DNA of 64,000 nt from an uncultured Bacteroides sp. Lineage in GTDB: Bacteria > Bacteroidota > Bacteroidia > Bacteroidales > Bacteroidaceae. The notes beneath the pieces were generated by a model. That model had not been told where the DNA came from, did not search any database, and saw only the letters and a list, made by a program, of their open reading frames with translations. The stretch is taken from contig CASFGA010000007.1 in NCBI GenBank assembly GCA_949294185.1, positions 186,001-250,000 of the forward strand, given 5' to 3'. Shown in pieces: positions 1 to 9,186 of the stretch (positions are counted from its first letter, which is position 1; each line of letters begins with the position of its first letter). The position numbers and the translations under genes are program-made.

Positions 1-3000
1 ACAATATCGGAACGATGAATATCTGGAATATCATACCAATCAACATACCGCCGATTGCGGAAGCACCCAATGTACGGTTTCCGTGAGCACCGACACCGAA
101 AGCGAACATCAACGGAAGCAGACCAATAATCATAGCCAAAGAAGTCATCAGGATAGGTCGCAGACGAGCGGAAGCTCCCAACACAGCAGCCCATGAAATA
201 CTCATTCCCTGCTTACGACGGTCGAGCGCAAACTCAACAATCAAGATGGCATTCTTGGCCAACAGACCCATCAACATAATCAATGCAATCTGCATATAGA
301 TATCATTCGACATGGTGCCCAATATCATCTTCAACGCCGGAATGCTTCCCAATGCAGAGAATCCGTTGACGAACAAGAAGCTACCCAACAAACCGCAAGG
401 TATTGAAAGCAATACGGCCAACGGCAACAAGTAACTTTCATACTGCGCACTCAACAACAGGTAAACAAACACCAAACAGAGTACGAAGATGATTCCGGTG
501 GTGTTAGTGGTCTGAGCCTCTTCACGTGCCATACCTCCCAACTCGTAACCGAATCCGGCAGGCAAGTTATCGTTAGCCACTTCGGCAATCGCCTGCAAAG
601 CCTGACCGGAAGAATAACCGGCAGCCGGAGAAACCATCACCTGGATAGATGTATACAGATTGAAACGGCTGATGACATCCGGCCCGTAAATCTTCTTCAT
701 GGAAACGAACTGAGATATCGGTGCCATTTCACCATCACTGTTACGAACCTTGATGCTGCTCAATGACTCCAGATTCTTCGTAGCATCCGGTTCCGCCTGT
801 ATCATTACACGGTACATCTTACCGAAGCTGTTGAAATTGGAAGCATAAATACCGCCGAAATAGCCCTGCATCGTTGTCAAAATATCACTCGGACTGATGC
901 CTGCCTTCTTACAAGCGGCCGCATCAATATCCAACTGATATTGCGGAAAGCTCGGATTGAAGTTCGTTGAAGCCGAATTGATTTCCGGACGCTCCTGCAA
1001 TGCGGCAATATAATCGTTTACCACCTGGAAGAAGTGATCCAGACTACCACCGGTCTTATCCTGCATATTCAGCTCAATGTCGGTAGAGATAGAATATCCC
1101 GGAATCATCGGAGGAGCGAAGAACAATACCTGCGCATCCTTAAAGAGTTTCTGTGAACGCATGAACAATGTTGCTACCACAATATCTGAACTCTGCTGCG
1201 TTGTACGTTCTTCCCAGTCTTTCAACTTGATGATGATAGAACCGTATGAGGGGCCCTGACCACTACCGATGAAACTAAAACCAGAAATCACCGTACGAGA
1301 CTGAACGGCTGGTTCGGCAGCAATCAGACTGTCTACCTGTGCCAACACTTCACGCGCACGTTCCTGAGATGTTCCCGGCGGTAAAGTCACCGATCCCATA
1401 ATGGTACCCGTATCTTCGTTCGGAATCATACCGGTCGGTGTAAAGCTCATAAAGGCTATCAGCAATGCAATCGTACCGGCAACCAAGCCCATAGACAGCC
1501 AACGCTTGTGAATGAAGAATACGACACGCTTCTTATATTTTCCCAACAAAGAATTGTATGACTTGTTGAATGAAGCCTTAAACTTATCGGTCGTCATGCC
1601 GGCAAAGGCCAAGATACTGATAATAATCATCAGAATACAGATCACCGGATGTTCTTCGAAACTGAACAGACCGAAAATCATACCCAAGATGGCAACCACC
1701 GTAAAGAGAATGACAATCTTCGGATTCATCCACTTGCCAAGCGCATCGGTATAGCGTGCCACCATAATCTTACGCGATTCCTTATAGGCTGTACCCATAC
1801 GTTCTTTCAACGTAGCCTCTGAATTGTGCGGCTTCAGGAACAAGGCACACAATGCCGGAGAAAGCGTCAAGGCATTCAAAGCCGAGAAACCGATGGCAAT
1901 TGCCATAGTCAGACCGAACTGCTGATAGAACGTACCCGCCGTACCGCTCATGAAACTTACCGGGATAAACACGGACATCATCACCAACGTAATGGAAACG
2001 ATAGCGCCACCCAACTCGCTCATGGCATCAATGGAAGCTTCACGGGTCGACTTATATCCCTGATCCAGCTTGGCATGAACACCCTCGACGACGACTATCG
2101 CGTCGTCGACCACTATGGCAATCGCAAGCACCATTGCGGACAGAGTCAGCAAGTTGATACTAAAGCCGATTAACTTCAATGCAAAGAATGTTGCAATCAG
2201 GGCTACCGGGATAGCAATCGCCGGAATCAATGTAGAACGCATATCCTGCAAGAAGATGTACACCACGATGAACACCAAGATAAACGCTTCAATCAAAGTC
2301 TTCACCACTTCATGGATAGAAGCGAACAAGAAGTCGTTCGCACTCTGCGCGATATTGATACCCAATCCTTCAGGAAGATTCTTTTCATATTCGGCAAGCA
2401 CCTTCTCCAGATTTGCAATGGTTTCCGTAGCGTTGGTTCCTGCCATCTGGTAGATGATACAAGACACCGCCTTGTGGCCATTTACCATATTGTTGAAGTT
2501 ATAAGTCAGACGCCCCAACTCCAATTCTGCAACATCTTTCAGACGAAGCACTTCACCATCAGGCAAAGACTTGATGACGATATCGCCGAATTCAGTCTCG
2601 CTCGACAAGCGTCCTTTATAACGGATGGTATACTGGAACGACTGGTTACCACGTTCACCGAACTGTCCCGGCGCAGCTTCGATGTTCTGCTCCGACAATA
2701 CCGAACGGATATCGCTCGGCACCAACTTATATTGTGCCATTACATCCGGCTTCAACCAAATACGCATAGAGTAATCAGTACCCATCACATTGGCGTCACC
2801 CACACCGCTTACACGCTTGATTTCAGGAATCAAGTTGATACTTGCATAGTTCTCAAGGAATTCAATGTTATACTTGTCCTCCTTGTCGTATACGGAAAAA
2901 ATCATCAACATAGAGGTCTGACGCTTCATGGTGGTCACACCAACCTGCGTTACTTCGGCAGGCAACAGACCTTGTGCCTGAGTCACACGGTTCTGCACAT

Positions 3001-3319
3001 TGACCTGAGCCATATCCGGATCAGTCCCCTGATTAAAATATACCGTGATACGTGCCGATCCGTTATTGGTTGCGGTAGACTGCATGTACATCATGTTCTC
3101 CACACCATTAATCTGGTCTTCCAACGGAGATATTACAGAATTCAATACAGCCTGTGCATTGGCACCTGTATAGGTCGCACTAACAGAAACTGTAGGCGGC
3201 GCAATGTCCGGATACTGGGTAATAGGCAAAGTAGCCAAACCAATAAATCCCAAGATTACCAACAATATGGAGATAACAGTTGATAATACCGGACGATTAA
3301 TAAATTTATCTAGTCTCAT
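1..3319 (-). CDS. RND efflux permease (AcrB/MexB-type), C-terminus beyond window
   Basis: Inner-membrane proton-driven pump of a tripartite RND efflux system that exports drugs or hydrophobic compounds through an outer-membrane channel. Reading the minus strand gives MRLDKFINRPVLSTVIS at the start, a classic HAE1-RND N-terminus with the first membrane helix. It is followed by the porter loops, the TM4 motif VDDAIVVVEG with its proton-relay aspartates, a second porter half and late helices (LLAKNAILIVEFA). About 1106 codons are in the window, so only the tail should be missing. The start at 3319 is the first ATG after the adaptor gene, 31 bases downstream of its stop, so the two form one operon. 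Family assignment is firm; the substrate is unknown. Confidence 0.96.
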   Translation of the reverse strand, partial: MRLDKFINRPVLSTVISILLVILGFIGLATLPITQYPDIAPPTVSVSATYTGANAQAVLNSVISPLEDQINGVENMMYMQSTATNNGSARITVYFNQGTDPDMAQVNVQNRVTQAQGLLPAEVTQVGVTTMKRQTSMLMIFSVYDKEDKYNIEFLENYASINLIPEIKRVSGVGDANVMGTDYSMRIWLKPDVMAQYKLVPSDIRSVLSEQNIEAAPGQFGERGNQSFQYTIRYKGRLSSETEFGDIVIKSLPDGEVLRLKDVAELELGRLTYNFNNMVNGHKAVSCIIYQMAGTNATETIANLEKVLAEYEKNLPEGLGINIAQSANDFLFASIHEVVKTLIEAFILVFIVVYIFLQDMRSTLIPAIAIPVALIATFFALKLIGFSINLLTLSAMVLAIAIVVDDAIVVVEGVHAKLDQGYKSTREASIDAMSELGGAIVSITLVMMSVFIPVSFMSGTAGTFYQQFGLTMAIAIGFSALNALTLSPALCALFLKPHNSEATLKERMGTAYKESRKIMVARYTDALGKWMNPKIVILFTVVAILGMIFGLFSFEEHPVICILMIIISILAFAGMTTDKFKASFNKSYNSLLGKYKKRVVFFIHKRWLSMGLVAGTIALLIAFMSFTPTGMIPNEDTGTIMGSVTLPPGTSQERAREVLAQVDSLIAAEPAVQSRTVISGFSFIGSGQGPSYGSIIIKLKDWEERTTQQSSDIVVATLFMRSQKLFKDAQVLFFAPPMIPGYSISTDIELNMQDKTGGSLDHFFQVVNDYIAALQERPEINSASTNFNPSFPQYQLDIDAAACKKAGISPSDILTTMQGYFGGIYASNFNSFGKMYRVMIQAEPDATKNLESLSSIKVRNSDGEMAPISQFVSMKKIYGPDVISRFNLYTSIQVMVSPAAGYSSGQALQAIAEVANDNLPAGFGYELGGMAREEAQTTNTTGIIFVLCLVFVYLLLSAQYESYLLPLAVLLSIPCGLLGSFLFVNGFSALGSIPALKMILGTMSNDIYMQIALIMLMGLLAKNAILIVEFALDRRKQGMSISWAAVLGASARLRPILMTSLAMIIGLLPLMFAFGVGAHGNRTLGASAIGGMLIGMIFQIFIVPIL

Positions 3320-3350
3320 CCTTTTATTATATAACGATATTTACGTATGT

Positions 3351-4556
3351 TCAATTAAAAGCTGTAGCCAGATTTCCTTCGCTCTGGTCTTTCAAAGCCT
3401 GGTGATATTTGGCTTCTCTCTGCGCTGCTGTAATCGGAGTAATCTTCATGCCGTCGTTCAGACGCGTTACGCCCTCTACCGCAATCTTGTCGCCCGAAGT
3501 CAAACCGTCAAGCACGATATAGTTTTTCCCGTCGTTCAGATTTGAAATCTTGATTTCCGTATATTTCACCGTGCTGTCCGGCTGCAATACATAAACGAAC
3601 TTCTTGTCCTGAATGTCGACTGTTGCCGACTGCGGAACCAGAAGGACATCCTGCATTACGTAAGGGAAAATCACGTTAGCCATACCGCCGCTTCGCAGAA
3701 TATTCTGCTTGTTCGGGAAAATGGCGCGCATGCTTACAGATCCGGTAGCCTGATCAATCACACCGCTCACTGCGTCGATCTTACCTTTTTCCGCATAGAT
3801 GCTGCCATCCGCCAGCTCCAGCTGCACGGCAGGCATCTTCTCCAACTGCTCTTTCAGCGTTCCTCCGGCCTTCGTCAGATTCAGCAAATCCTTTTCCGGA
3901 AAAGAGAAGTATACATACATGTCGCCAATCTGAGATACGGTAGTCAAAGGCTCAGCAACCGAAGGGCTGACCAATGCACCGATACGATATGGGAATGTAC
4001 CGATAACTCCGTCTGACGGACTGGTCACCGTACAGAAACCCAGATTCTGCTTGGCGGCCGTGTAAGAAGCCTCAGCCTGTGCCAAATTCGCTTTTGCCGT
4101 CAGCAGATTGTTGATGGCCGTCTGATATTCAAAATCACTGATAATCTTTTGTTCGTGCAGCATCTTCTTGTTTGCCTCCGTTTCGGTCAAGGTCTTCAGA
4201 TTTGCCTTTGCCGACTCCACACCGGCCGCAGCCTGATCGAACGCAGCCTGATACTGGGTCGGGTCAATCTGGAACAAGGCCTGCCCCTTGCGTACCGTAG
4301 CACCTTCGTCTACGCACAACTTCACGATAAATCCTGACACTTGCGGACGAATCTCAATATCCTGCAAACCCTTGATTGTTGCCGGATACTGCCTCATCTG
4401 GTTACTGGAAGTAGATGTTATTTCCTGTACCGTGAACTCGTCATCACCCATTTTACCGCTTTGACCGCCACATGCAGTCAACACCGATATCCCCACTGCC
4501 AAAAGGGCTATCCGGCTCGAAGAAAACCTTCTGTTCTTTTTCACATCCATATTCAT
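3351..4556 (-). CDS. RND efflux periplasmic adaptor (AcrA-type lipoprotein)
   Basis: Membrane fusion protein that bridges the RND permease just downstream to an outer-membrane channel. The 401-residue protein begins with a basic stretch and a hydrophobic segment ending in the lipobox LTAC, so it is probably a lipoprotein. Next come a lipoyl/barrel-sandwich half (IRPQVSGFIVKLCVDEGATV), an alpha-hairpin rich in A, N, L and E, the second lipoyl half (VTSPSDGVIG) and beta-barrel and membrane-proximal domains. It is the first gene of the operon. No TolC partner lies next to it; the TolC at 10424-11767 belongs to another operon but could be shared. A start at the third codon (4550) is equally possible. 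Confidence 0.95.
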   Translation of the reverse strand: MNMDVKKNRRFSSSRIALLAVGISVLTACGGQSGKMGDDEFTVQEITSTSSNQMRQYPATIKGLQDIEIRPQVSGFIVKLCVDEGATVRKGQALFQIDPTQYQAAFDQAAAGVESAKANLKTLTETEANKKMLHEQKIISDFEYQTAINNLLTAKANLAQAEASYTAAKQNLGFCTVTSPSDGVIGTFPYRIGALVSPSVAEPLTTVSQIGDMYVYFSFPEKDLLNLTKAGGTLKEQLEKMPAVQLELADGSIYAEKGKIDAVSGVIDQATGSVSMRAIFPNKQNILRSGGMANVIFPYVMQDVLLVPQSATVDIQDKKFVYVLQPDSTVKYTEIKISNLNDGKNYIVLDGLTSGDKIAVEGVTRLNDGMKITPITAAQREAKYHQALKDQSEGNLATAFN

Positions 4557-4669
4557 GCTAAATAAAATAATTAATTTTCTTGCCTTTTATAACAGTTACA
4601 CCTAACATATTTGTTTAAAACCGCAGCCTGCGATGAAAACTTTTCCATCGCATCCAGTTTTAGACGATG

Positions 4670-4677
4670 CAAATATA
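4670..4677 (-). promoter_or_regulatory. Bacteroidetes -7 element for the RND operon
   Basis: On the minus strand this reads TATATTTG, matching TAnnTTTG. Transcription would begin near 4663, giving a leader of about 107 bases before the adaptor start at 4556. No TTTG lies at the ideal 19-21 base distance; the nearest is 15 bases away. Confidence 0.5.
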
Positions 4678-4905
4678 GAGAAAAAATATTCTCAAAGCCA
4701 TTTGCTTTAACTAAGAATAACCATAAAATAAGCAAGTTCTTACATATAGCCTTATTTAACCGACTTATCGGCAAATATTATCGACCAATCATATTTCCAG
4801 AAACTCTTTCCATCAAGGCAGCCGCTCAAAAGCCACGCTCAAAAACCGTTTTTCATCTCCTGAAAAACTTAATATAGTCCTGACAAAAACACTTTATCGC
4901 CCGCA

Positions 4906-4947
4906 TAAAAAAAGATACTCCCACCATTCGCCAATGACAGGAGTATC
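4906..4947 (-). terminator. Intrinsic terminator of the LytTR operon
   Basis: An 8-bp stem (GATACTCC at 4914-4921 with GGAGTATC at 4940-4947), with an inner CATT/AATG pairing, is followed on the minus strand by a run of seven T. It lies about 170 bases after the response regulator stop and is the first strong hairpin on that strand. Confidence 0.75.
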
Positions 4948-5115
4948 ACAACACAAAAACTAAACTAGACTTAACTAAACTATTCTAAATAGGAAATTTC
5001 ACAACTTCCATATTATGTACACCGCAAATATAAAGCTTAAATCGATTCCAAACAAAAAGAATCCCCGAAAAACCCCGGGCCAATCAGCAAAAAAAAGTTA
5101 AAAACATTTTTTCTG

Positions 5116-5838
5116 TCAAATCATGTGTTCATTAACATAATTCTGAAGCTCTTGTCTGTAACTGTCTGACACCGGAACGTATTCTTTTCCGAAAACGATT
5201 CTGCCTTTGTCTATGATTTTAATCTTCTGTTTCTGCACAATAAAGGAACGGTGAACGCGAATAAAACGCTCGGACGGAAGTTTTTCCTCTACTGTCTTCA
5301 TGCTCACCAACGAAAGGATAGGGCGAGGATTGTCTTCCAAATGAATCTTGATGTAGTCTTTCAACCCCTCGATATAAAGAATCTTGTCCAGTTCTATCTG
5401 AATCAACTTATAGTCACTCTTCACATAAATGTATGTAGAATCGACCGAAGGAGACGAACCAGGCTTCTGACTCAACTCAAACCAACGTACCGCCTTGTTT
5501 ACAGCTTCCATAAAGTCGGAATAACTGATGGGTTTCAACAAATAATCAAGGGCATTTACCCGATAACCGTCAATGGCATACTGCTCGAAGGCCGTGGTGA
5601 ACACAATGCGCGTAGATTCAGGAACCATCCGTGAAAACTCCAGCCCGCTGAGTTCAGGCATCTGAATGTCGAGAAAAAGCAGGTCTACAGGCGATTCGGG
5701 AAGCATCTTCATGGCCTGGACGGCACTGGAATAAACACCAGAAAGCGTCAGAAAAGGCGTTTTCTCTACATAACTCTGCAAAAGTCCGAGTGCAAGAGGC
5801 TCATCATCTACGACAGCACAGCGTAATATCATATACAT
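5116..5838 (-). CDS. LytTR-family response regulator
   Basis: DNA-binding response regulator of a LytS/LytT-type two-component system. The receiver domain (about residues 3-120) has acidic residues D11, D12 and E13, phospho-acceptor D57 in LFLDIQMP, T82 and the LKPI lysine. The C-terminal LytTR domain (about 140-240) carries KILYIEGLKDYIKIH and FIRVHRSFIV, the usual landmarks. The start is seven bases after the kinase stop, so the pair is one operon. It sits between two efflux operons on the same strand, which makes control of export genes plausible, though this is inference from position. Confidence 0.95.
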   Translation of the reverse strand: MYMILRCAVVDDEPLALGLLQSYVEKTPFLTLSGVYSSAVQAMKMLPESPVDLLFLDIQMPELSGLEFSRMVPESTRIVFTTAFEQYAIDGYRVNALDYLLKPISYSDFMEAVNKAVRWFELSQKPGSSPSVDSTYIYVKSDYKLIQIELDKILYIEGLKDYIKIHLEDNPRPILSLVSMKTVEEKLPSERFIRVHRSFIVQKQKIKIIDKGRIVFGKEYVPVSDSYRQELQNYVNEHMI

Positions 5839-5845
5839 ATTGTTT

Positions 5846-6904
5846 TTACAGATAAATAATTATGGACGATTCGTATGTCTTACGGTCATCGGCTATGTGA
5901 CATGTCCAGCGATAGCGTCCCGGATAAATCAGCTCCAGACGACGCTTCACTTGTTCCAGACCGATTCCGGAGCCGCTCTTGTCTGTCGCTGTTTTCGGAT
6001 GATTGCTATTGCTGATGGCGCACGATATACTGTCCGGCGTTTCAGACACCACAATGCGGATGAAGCTTGGCTCAAGAGGAGAAATGCCATGTTTGAACGC
6101 ATTCTCTATCAAAGAAATAAAGATGAGCGGCGCAATGGGCGTGGCACTATCAGGCTTGACATCAAAGTGCGCATCAATGGCTACCTGCTCCGACACACGG
6201 ATGCGCATCAGTTCGATATAGTTGCGAATGAAGTCTATCTCCTTACAAAGAGGAACAAACATCTGCTGATTGTCGTAAAGCACATAGCGAAGCAGCTTGC
6301 TCAACTCCTGGACTGCCTGCTGCGCCTTTTCGCGGTCGAAAGCAATAAGGGCATAAATGTTGTTGAGCGTGTTGAGCAAAAAATGGGGATTCATCTGATT
6401 GCGGAGATTCTTAAGCTCGGCTTCCGTCCGGCTTTTTACCGCTTCGCGCCGCTCGGCTTCCGTCTTGCTCCAACGGATGCTCATCCGGATTGCCACACTA
6501 AGGCCAACACAGAACACAAAGCTTGCCATGTCACGCAAATAGAAGATATACCGTGGCGGCATAGGGATATCACGCGCAACGGCATGAAGCTCAGGCGGAG
6601 GCATCAAGATATCGTTCCACCAACGCAGGCCGAACAGCAGAAGACAGATAGCCACGAGATTGATGAACAGAAACCGCTTGGTATGCTCACGAAACAGCAC
6701 GTAGGGAATGAACAGACAGTAATTAAGATAAAAAATGACGCACAATGACAGCGGAACAAGCAAATGACGATAAAAATCCGGCCAATCTACAGTTCCATTC
6801 TCCCGCTGAGCGAAAAGCAATGGAAAAAAGAAGAGCATCCCCCAACAAAATATGTGGATCAGCGTTTCCAACAGACGGTGTTTGGTATGATTCATCGGTT
6901 TCAT
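5846..6904 (-). CDS. LytS-like sensor histidine kinase
   Basis: Membrane sensor kinase of the His_kinase (PF06580) family, partner of the LytTR regulator downstream. With the start at 6904 it has 352 residues: about four membrane helices in the first 145, a short coiled linker rich in E, K and R, then the phospho-acceptor motif NQMNPHFLLNTLNNIYAL with H174, and an HATPase domain with LIENAFKHGI and a GIGLEQVKRRL glycine box. A longer reading frame begins at 6961, but a TAnnTTTG promoter element at 6918-6925 lies inside that extension, so I placed the start at 6904 (MKPMNHTKH); 6895 is possible. No periplasmic sensor domain is evident, so the signal is probably sensed in or near the membrane. 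Confidence 0.92.
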   Translation of the reverse strand: MKPMNHTKHRLLETLIHIFCWGMLFFFPLLFAQRENGTVDWPDFYRHLLVPLSLCVIFYLNYCLFIPYVLFREHTKRFLFINLVAICLLLFGLRWWNDILMPPPELHAVARDIPMPPRYIFYLRDMASFVFCVGLSVAIRMSIRWSKTEAERREAVKSRTEAELKNLRNQMNPHFLLNTLNNIYALIAFDREKAQQAVQELSKLLRYVLYDNQQMFVPLCKEIDFIRNYIELMRIRVSEQVAIDAHFDVKPDSATPIAPLIFISLIENAFKHGISPLEPSFIRIVVSETPDSISCAISNSNHPKTATDKSGSGIGLEQVKRRLELIYPGRYRWTCHIADDRKTYESSIIIYL

Positions 6905-6917
6905 ATTATGATATGCA

Positions 6918-6925
6918 CAAATATA
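6918..6925 (-). promoter_or_regulatory. -7 element for the LytS/LytTR operon
   Basis: Minus strand TATATTTG matches TAnnTTTG. It predicts transcription from about 6911, a few bases before the chosen kinase start at 6904, and argues against the longer ORF. Confidence 0.6.
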
Positions 6926-6984
6926 ACAGTTTTTTATTTTATAACAATATGGCAAATGCACGATAAGACTGTCACATCTACTCA

Positions 6985-6997
6985 GAGCACAGTGCTC
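6985..6997. promoter_or_regulatory. 13-bp perfect palindrome upstream of the kinase promoter
   Basis: GAGCAC-A-GTGCTC is a perfect inverted repeat about 60 bases upstream of the kinase -7 element and just after the terminator of the preceding operon. It could be an operator for a dimeric regulator. No second copy was noticed, so the assignment is tentative. Confidence 0.3.
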
Positions 6998-7018
6998 AGA
7001 CCTGCAAAAATATCTGCT

Positions 7019-7052
7019 AAAAAAGCATCCCCCGCATCACTGCGGAGGATGC
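7019..7052 (-). terminator. Intrinsic terminator of the MacAB-TolC operon
   Basis: GCATCCcCCGCA at 7025-7036 pairs with TGCGGaGGATGC at 7041-7052 around a TCAC loop: 11 of 12 positions pair. The minus strand then runs into six T. It lies 126 bases beyond the permease stop at 7178. Confidence 0.8.
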
Positions 7053-7177
7053 CCAGAGTTCTCAACAAAGGAACCGGCAGCCGGCGAGGGTTGGAGAATG
7101 GAGAAAACACATGACCCGCCGCACGGCAAGGCCGGTTCCTGAAACCAAAGTTATGAAGAACAAAGTAGAATTTACCA

Positions 7178-8398
7178 TTATTCGTAACGCAAAGCTTCTA
7201 TAGGATCCAGATCGGCCGCCTTCTTTGCCGGATACCATCCGAAAAATACCCCAGTCAGCGTACATACGGCAAAAGAAAGAAGCACACTCCACGGCTGGAC
7301 AAACACGGGCCAATGGGCAACCGTCTTGATTACAAAGCTTGCACCGCACCCGAGTATCACTCCTATAATTCCACCTGTAATACTGATCAATACCGACTCG
7401 ATAAGGAACTGCGACAGGATATCAATGCCTCGCGCACCTACAGACATGCGAAGACCGATTTCACGCGTACGCTCGGTAACAGACACATACATGATATTCA
7501 TAATTCCGATACCTCCCACTACAAGTGAGATGCCCGCAATGCATGCAAGCAACGTTGTCATAAGGTCGGTGGTAGTATTAAGCATCGAGCTCAGCTCCTG
7601 CTGTGTACGGATAGTGAAGTCATCATCGTCCGTCTCCTTCAGCTTATGCTCGCGGCGCAATACTTCAGTAATTTCATCCACTGCCTCATCCGTCATGTTT
7701 TCCGTAAGTGCCGAAGCGAAAATACCACTGAGATAGGTCTGTGCCAAAAGACGCTTCATCACTGTGGTATAAGGAGCGAGCACTACATCGTCTTGATCCA
7801 TACCCATTGAATTATATCCTTTCGATTTCAATACGCCCACCACCCGAAGCGGCACCTGATTACAGCGGATAACCCTACCCACAGGATCGCTTCCGTCGGG
7901 GAAAAGATTGTCGACAATCGTCTTTCCGATGACACACACTTTTGCAGCAGTACGAATATCTTCGTCAGTAAACATTTCTCCCTGTTCTACGGTAAGCTGA
8001 CGGATGGTAAGGTATCCTCTGCTTACTCCGGATACAGAAGACGGATAGTTATTCGACCCACTGATCAGTTGCCCCGAAGCCGAGACATCAGGGCTTATGG
8101 CCGACAGGAACATGCATTCATCACGCAGTGTCTCGTAGTTCTCAATCTTGAGTGTCTGCATAGACGACGGATCCTGACGCACACCTCCCCGCATTTCAGC
8201 ACCCGGATGAACCATTATCATGTTTGAACCCATCTCTGAAATCTGCTGCTGAATGCTTCGCTTCGAACCTTGTCCGATGGCAAGCATGGCTATCACCGAT
8301 GCCACCCCAATAATAATGCCGAGCATTGTAAGAAACGCACGCAGTTTGTTGCCTTGCAATGCGCGGAGTGCTATTCTGAAAAGATTCGTTCCGTTCAT
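7178..8398 (-). CDS. MacB-type ABC transporter permease
   Basis: Permease of a type VII (mechanotransmission) ABC exporter. The 406 residues show one N-terminal membrane helix (LGIIIGVASVIAMLAIG), a large periplasmic MacB_PCD domain to about residue 270 (GSNNYPSSVSGVS, RVVGVLK), then the FtsX domain with three helices, the ERTREIGLRMSVGA coupling motif and the ending PIEALRYE. E. coli MacB carries the ATPase in the same chain; here the ATPase is a separate gene 38 bases upstream. The order TolC-adaptor-ATPase-permease on one strand indicates one export machine. The cargo could be a macrolide, lipid or peptide and cannot be told from sequence. Confidence 0.95.
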   Translation of the reverse strand: MNGTNLFRIALRALQGNKLRAFLTMLGIIIGVASVIAMLAIGQGSKRSIQQQISEMGSNMIMVHPGAEMRGGVRQDPSSMQTLKIENYETLRDECMFLSAISPDVSASGQLISGSNNYPSSVSGVSRGYLTIRQLTVEQGEMFTDEDIRTAAKVCVIGKTIVDNLFPDGSDPVGRVIRCNQVPLRVVGVLKSKGYNSMGMDQDDVVLAPYTTVMKRLLAQTYLSGIFASALTENMTDEAVDEITEVLRREHKLKETDDDDFTIRTQQELSSMLNTTTDLMTTLLACIAGISLVVGGIGIMNIMYVSVTERTREIGLRMSVGARGIDILSQFLIESVLISITGGIIGVILGCGASFVIKTVAHWPVFVQPWSVLLSFAVCTLTGVFFGWYPAKKAADLDPIEALRYE

Positions 8399-8436
8399 TT
8401 TCTTCCTATATAATATATGTATATAATACCTATTCT

Positions 8437-9183
8437 TTAATCGTCCGCATTGGCAGGCAGTGCGGCAAGAGTTTCGGCTGCCGAAAGAATTTCAGGATTA
8501 ACCTTGTCTTCTATCACATGTCCGTCGCGCAAACGGATGTTACGGCTGCTGTACTGGGTTATTTCCGGATTATGGGTAACAAAAATAATCGTCTTTCCCT
8601 CGGCATGCAGCTTCTGAAACAACACTAAAATCTCAAACGAAGTACGGGTGTCGAGGTTTCCGGTAGCTTCGTCAGCCAAAATTACAGCCGGACTGTTCAC
8701 CAGTGCCCGTGCGATAGCCACACGCTGCATCTGCCCACCCGACATTTGATTGGACTTGTGCTCCAAACGATCGCCCAAACCTACGGCAACAAGCGAATCG
8801 ACTGCACGCCGCCGCCTCTCAGCTGCGGACACAGCAGAATTATACATCAAAGGCAACTCCACATTCTCTACCGCCGTGGTTTTGGGCAACAGATTATAAT
8901 TCTGGAATACAAAGCCTATCTTACGGTTGCGCAGCACCGCCCTCTGAGGTTTCGACATGGTACGCACACTTACCCCGTCAAGCAAATATTCTCCACTCGT
9001 GGGTGTATCAAGACAACCCAAGATATTAAGTAAAGTTGACTTGCCCGAACCGGAGGTTCCCATAATGGTCACAAATTCTCCCTCATTGATGCTGAACGTA
9101 ATACCACGCAAAGCATGCACAGTCTCATCACCCACCTGAAAATTACGGCGTATATCATGCAGTTCGATGACAGTCTTTCCCAT
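8437..9183 (-). CDS. ABC transporter ATPase (MacB/LolD-type)
   Basis: Cytoplasmic nucleotide-binding subunit that powers the adjacent permease. In 248 residues it shows Walker [10 protein letters not shown] (42-50), Q-loop [10 protein letters not shown], signature MSGGQMQR from 147, Walker B VILADE (167-172) and switch histidine H204 (FVTHNP). The spacing and the phrase [12 protein letters not shown] are typical of the LolD/MacB group. A C-terminal extension of about 25 residues follows the catalytic core. It begins three bases after the adaptor gene stop, consistent with co-translation. Confidence 0.96.
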   Translation of the reverse strand: MGKTVIELHDIRRNFQVGDETVHALRGITFSINEGEFVTIMGTSGSGKSTLLNILGCLDTPTSGEYLLDGVSVRTMSKPQRAVLRNRKIGFVFQNYNLLPKTTAVENVELPLMYNSAVSAAERRRRAVDSLVAVGLGDRLEHKSNQMSGGQMQRVAIARALVNSPAVILADEATGNLDTRTSFEILVLFQKLHAEGKTIIFVTHNPEITQYSSRNIRLRDGHVIEDKVNPEILSAAETLAALPANADD

Positions 9184-9186
9184 AAC

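Larger units (their letters stand above)
4557..5115. other. Intergenic region upstream of the RND operon
   Basis: This 559-base AT-rich stretch holds the leader and promoter of the adaptor gene near 4670 and an intrinsic terminator for the response regulator operon near 4906-4947. The short ORFs in it (up to 88 codons) have no recognisable domain and poor composition, and I do not consider them genes. Confidence 0.6.

Noticed and set aside
2312..3283. 323-codon ORF opposite the RND permease
   Set aside because: It is antisense to strongly conserved coding sequence, with composition typical of a shadow frame.
4571..4774. 67-codon minus-strand ORF upstream of the RND adaptor
   Set aside because: It runs across the predicted promoter and leader and looks non-coding.
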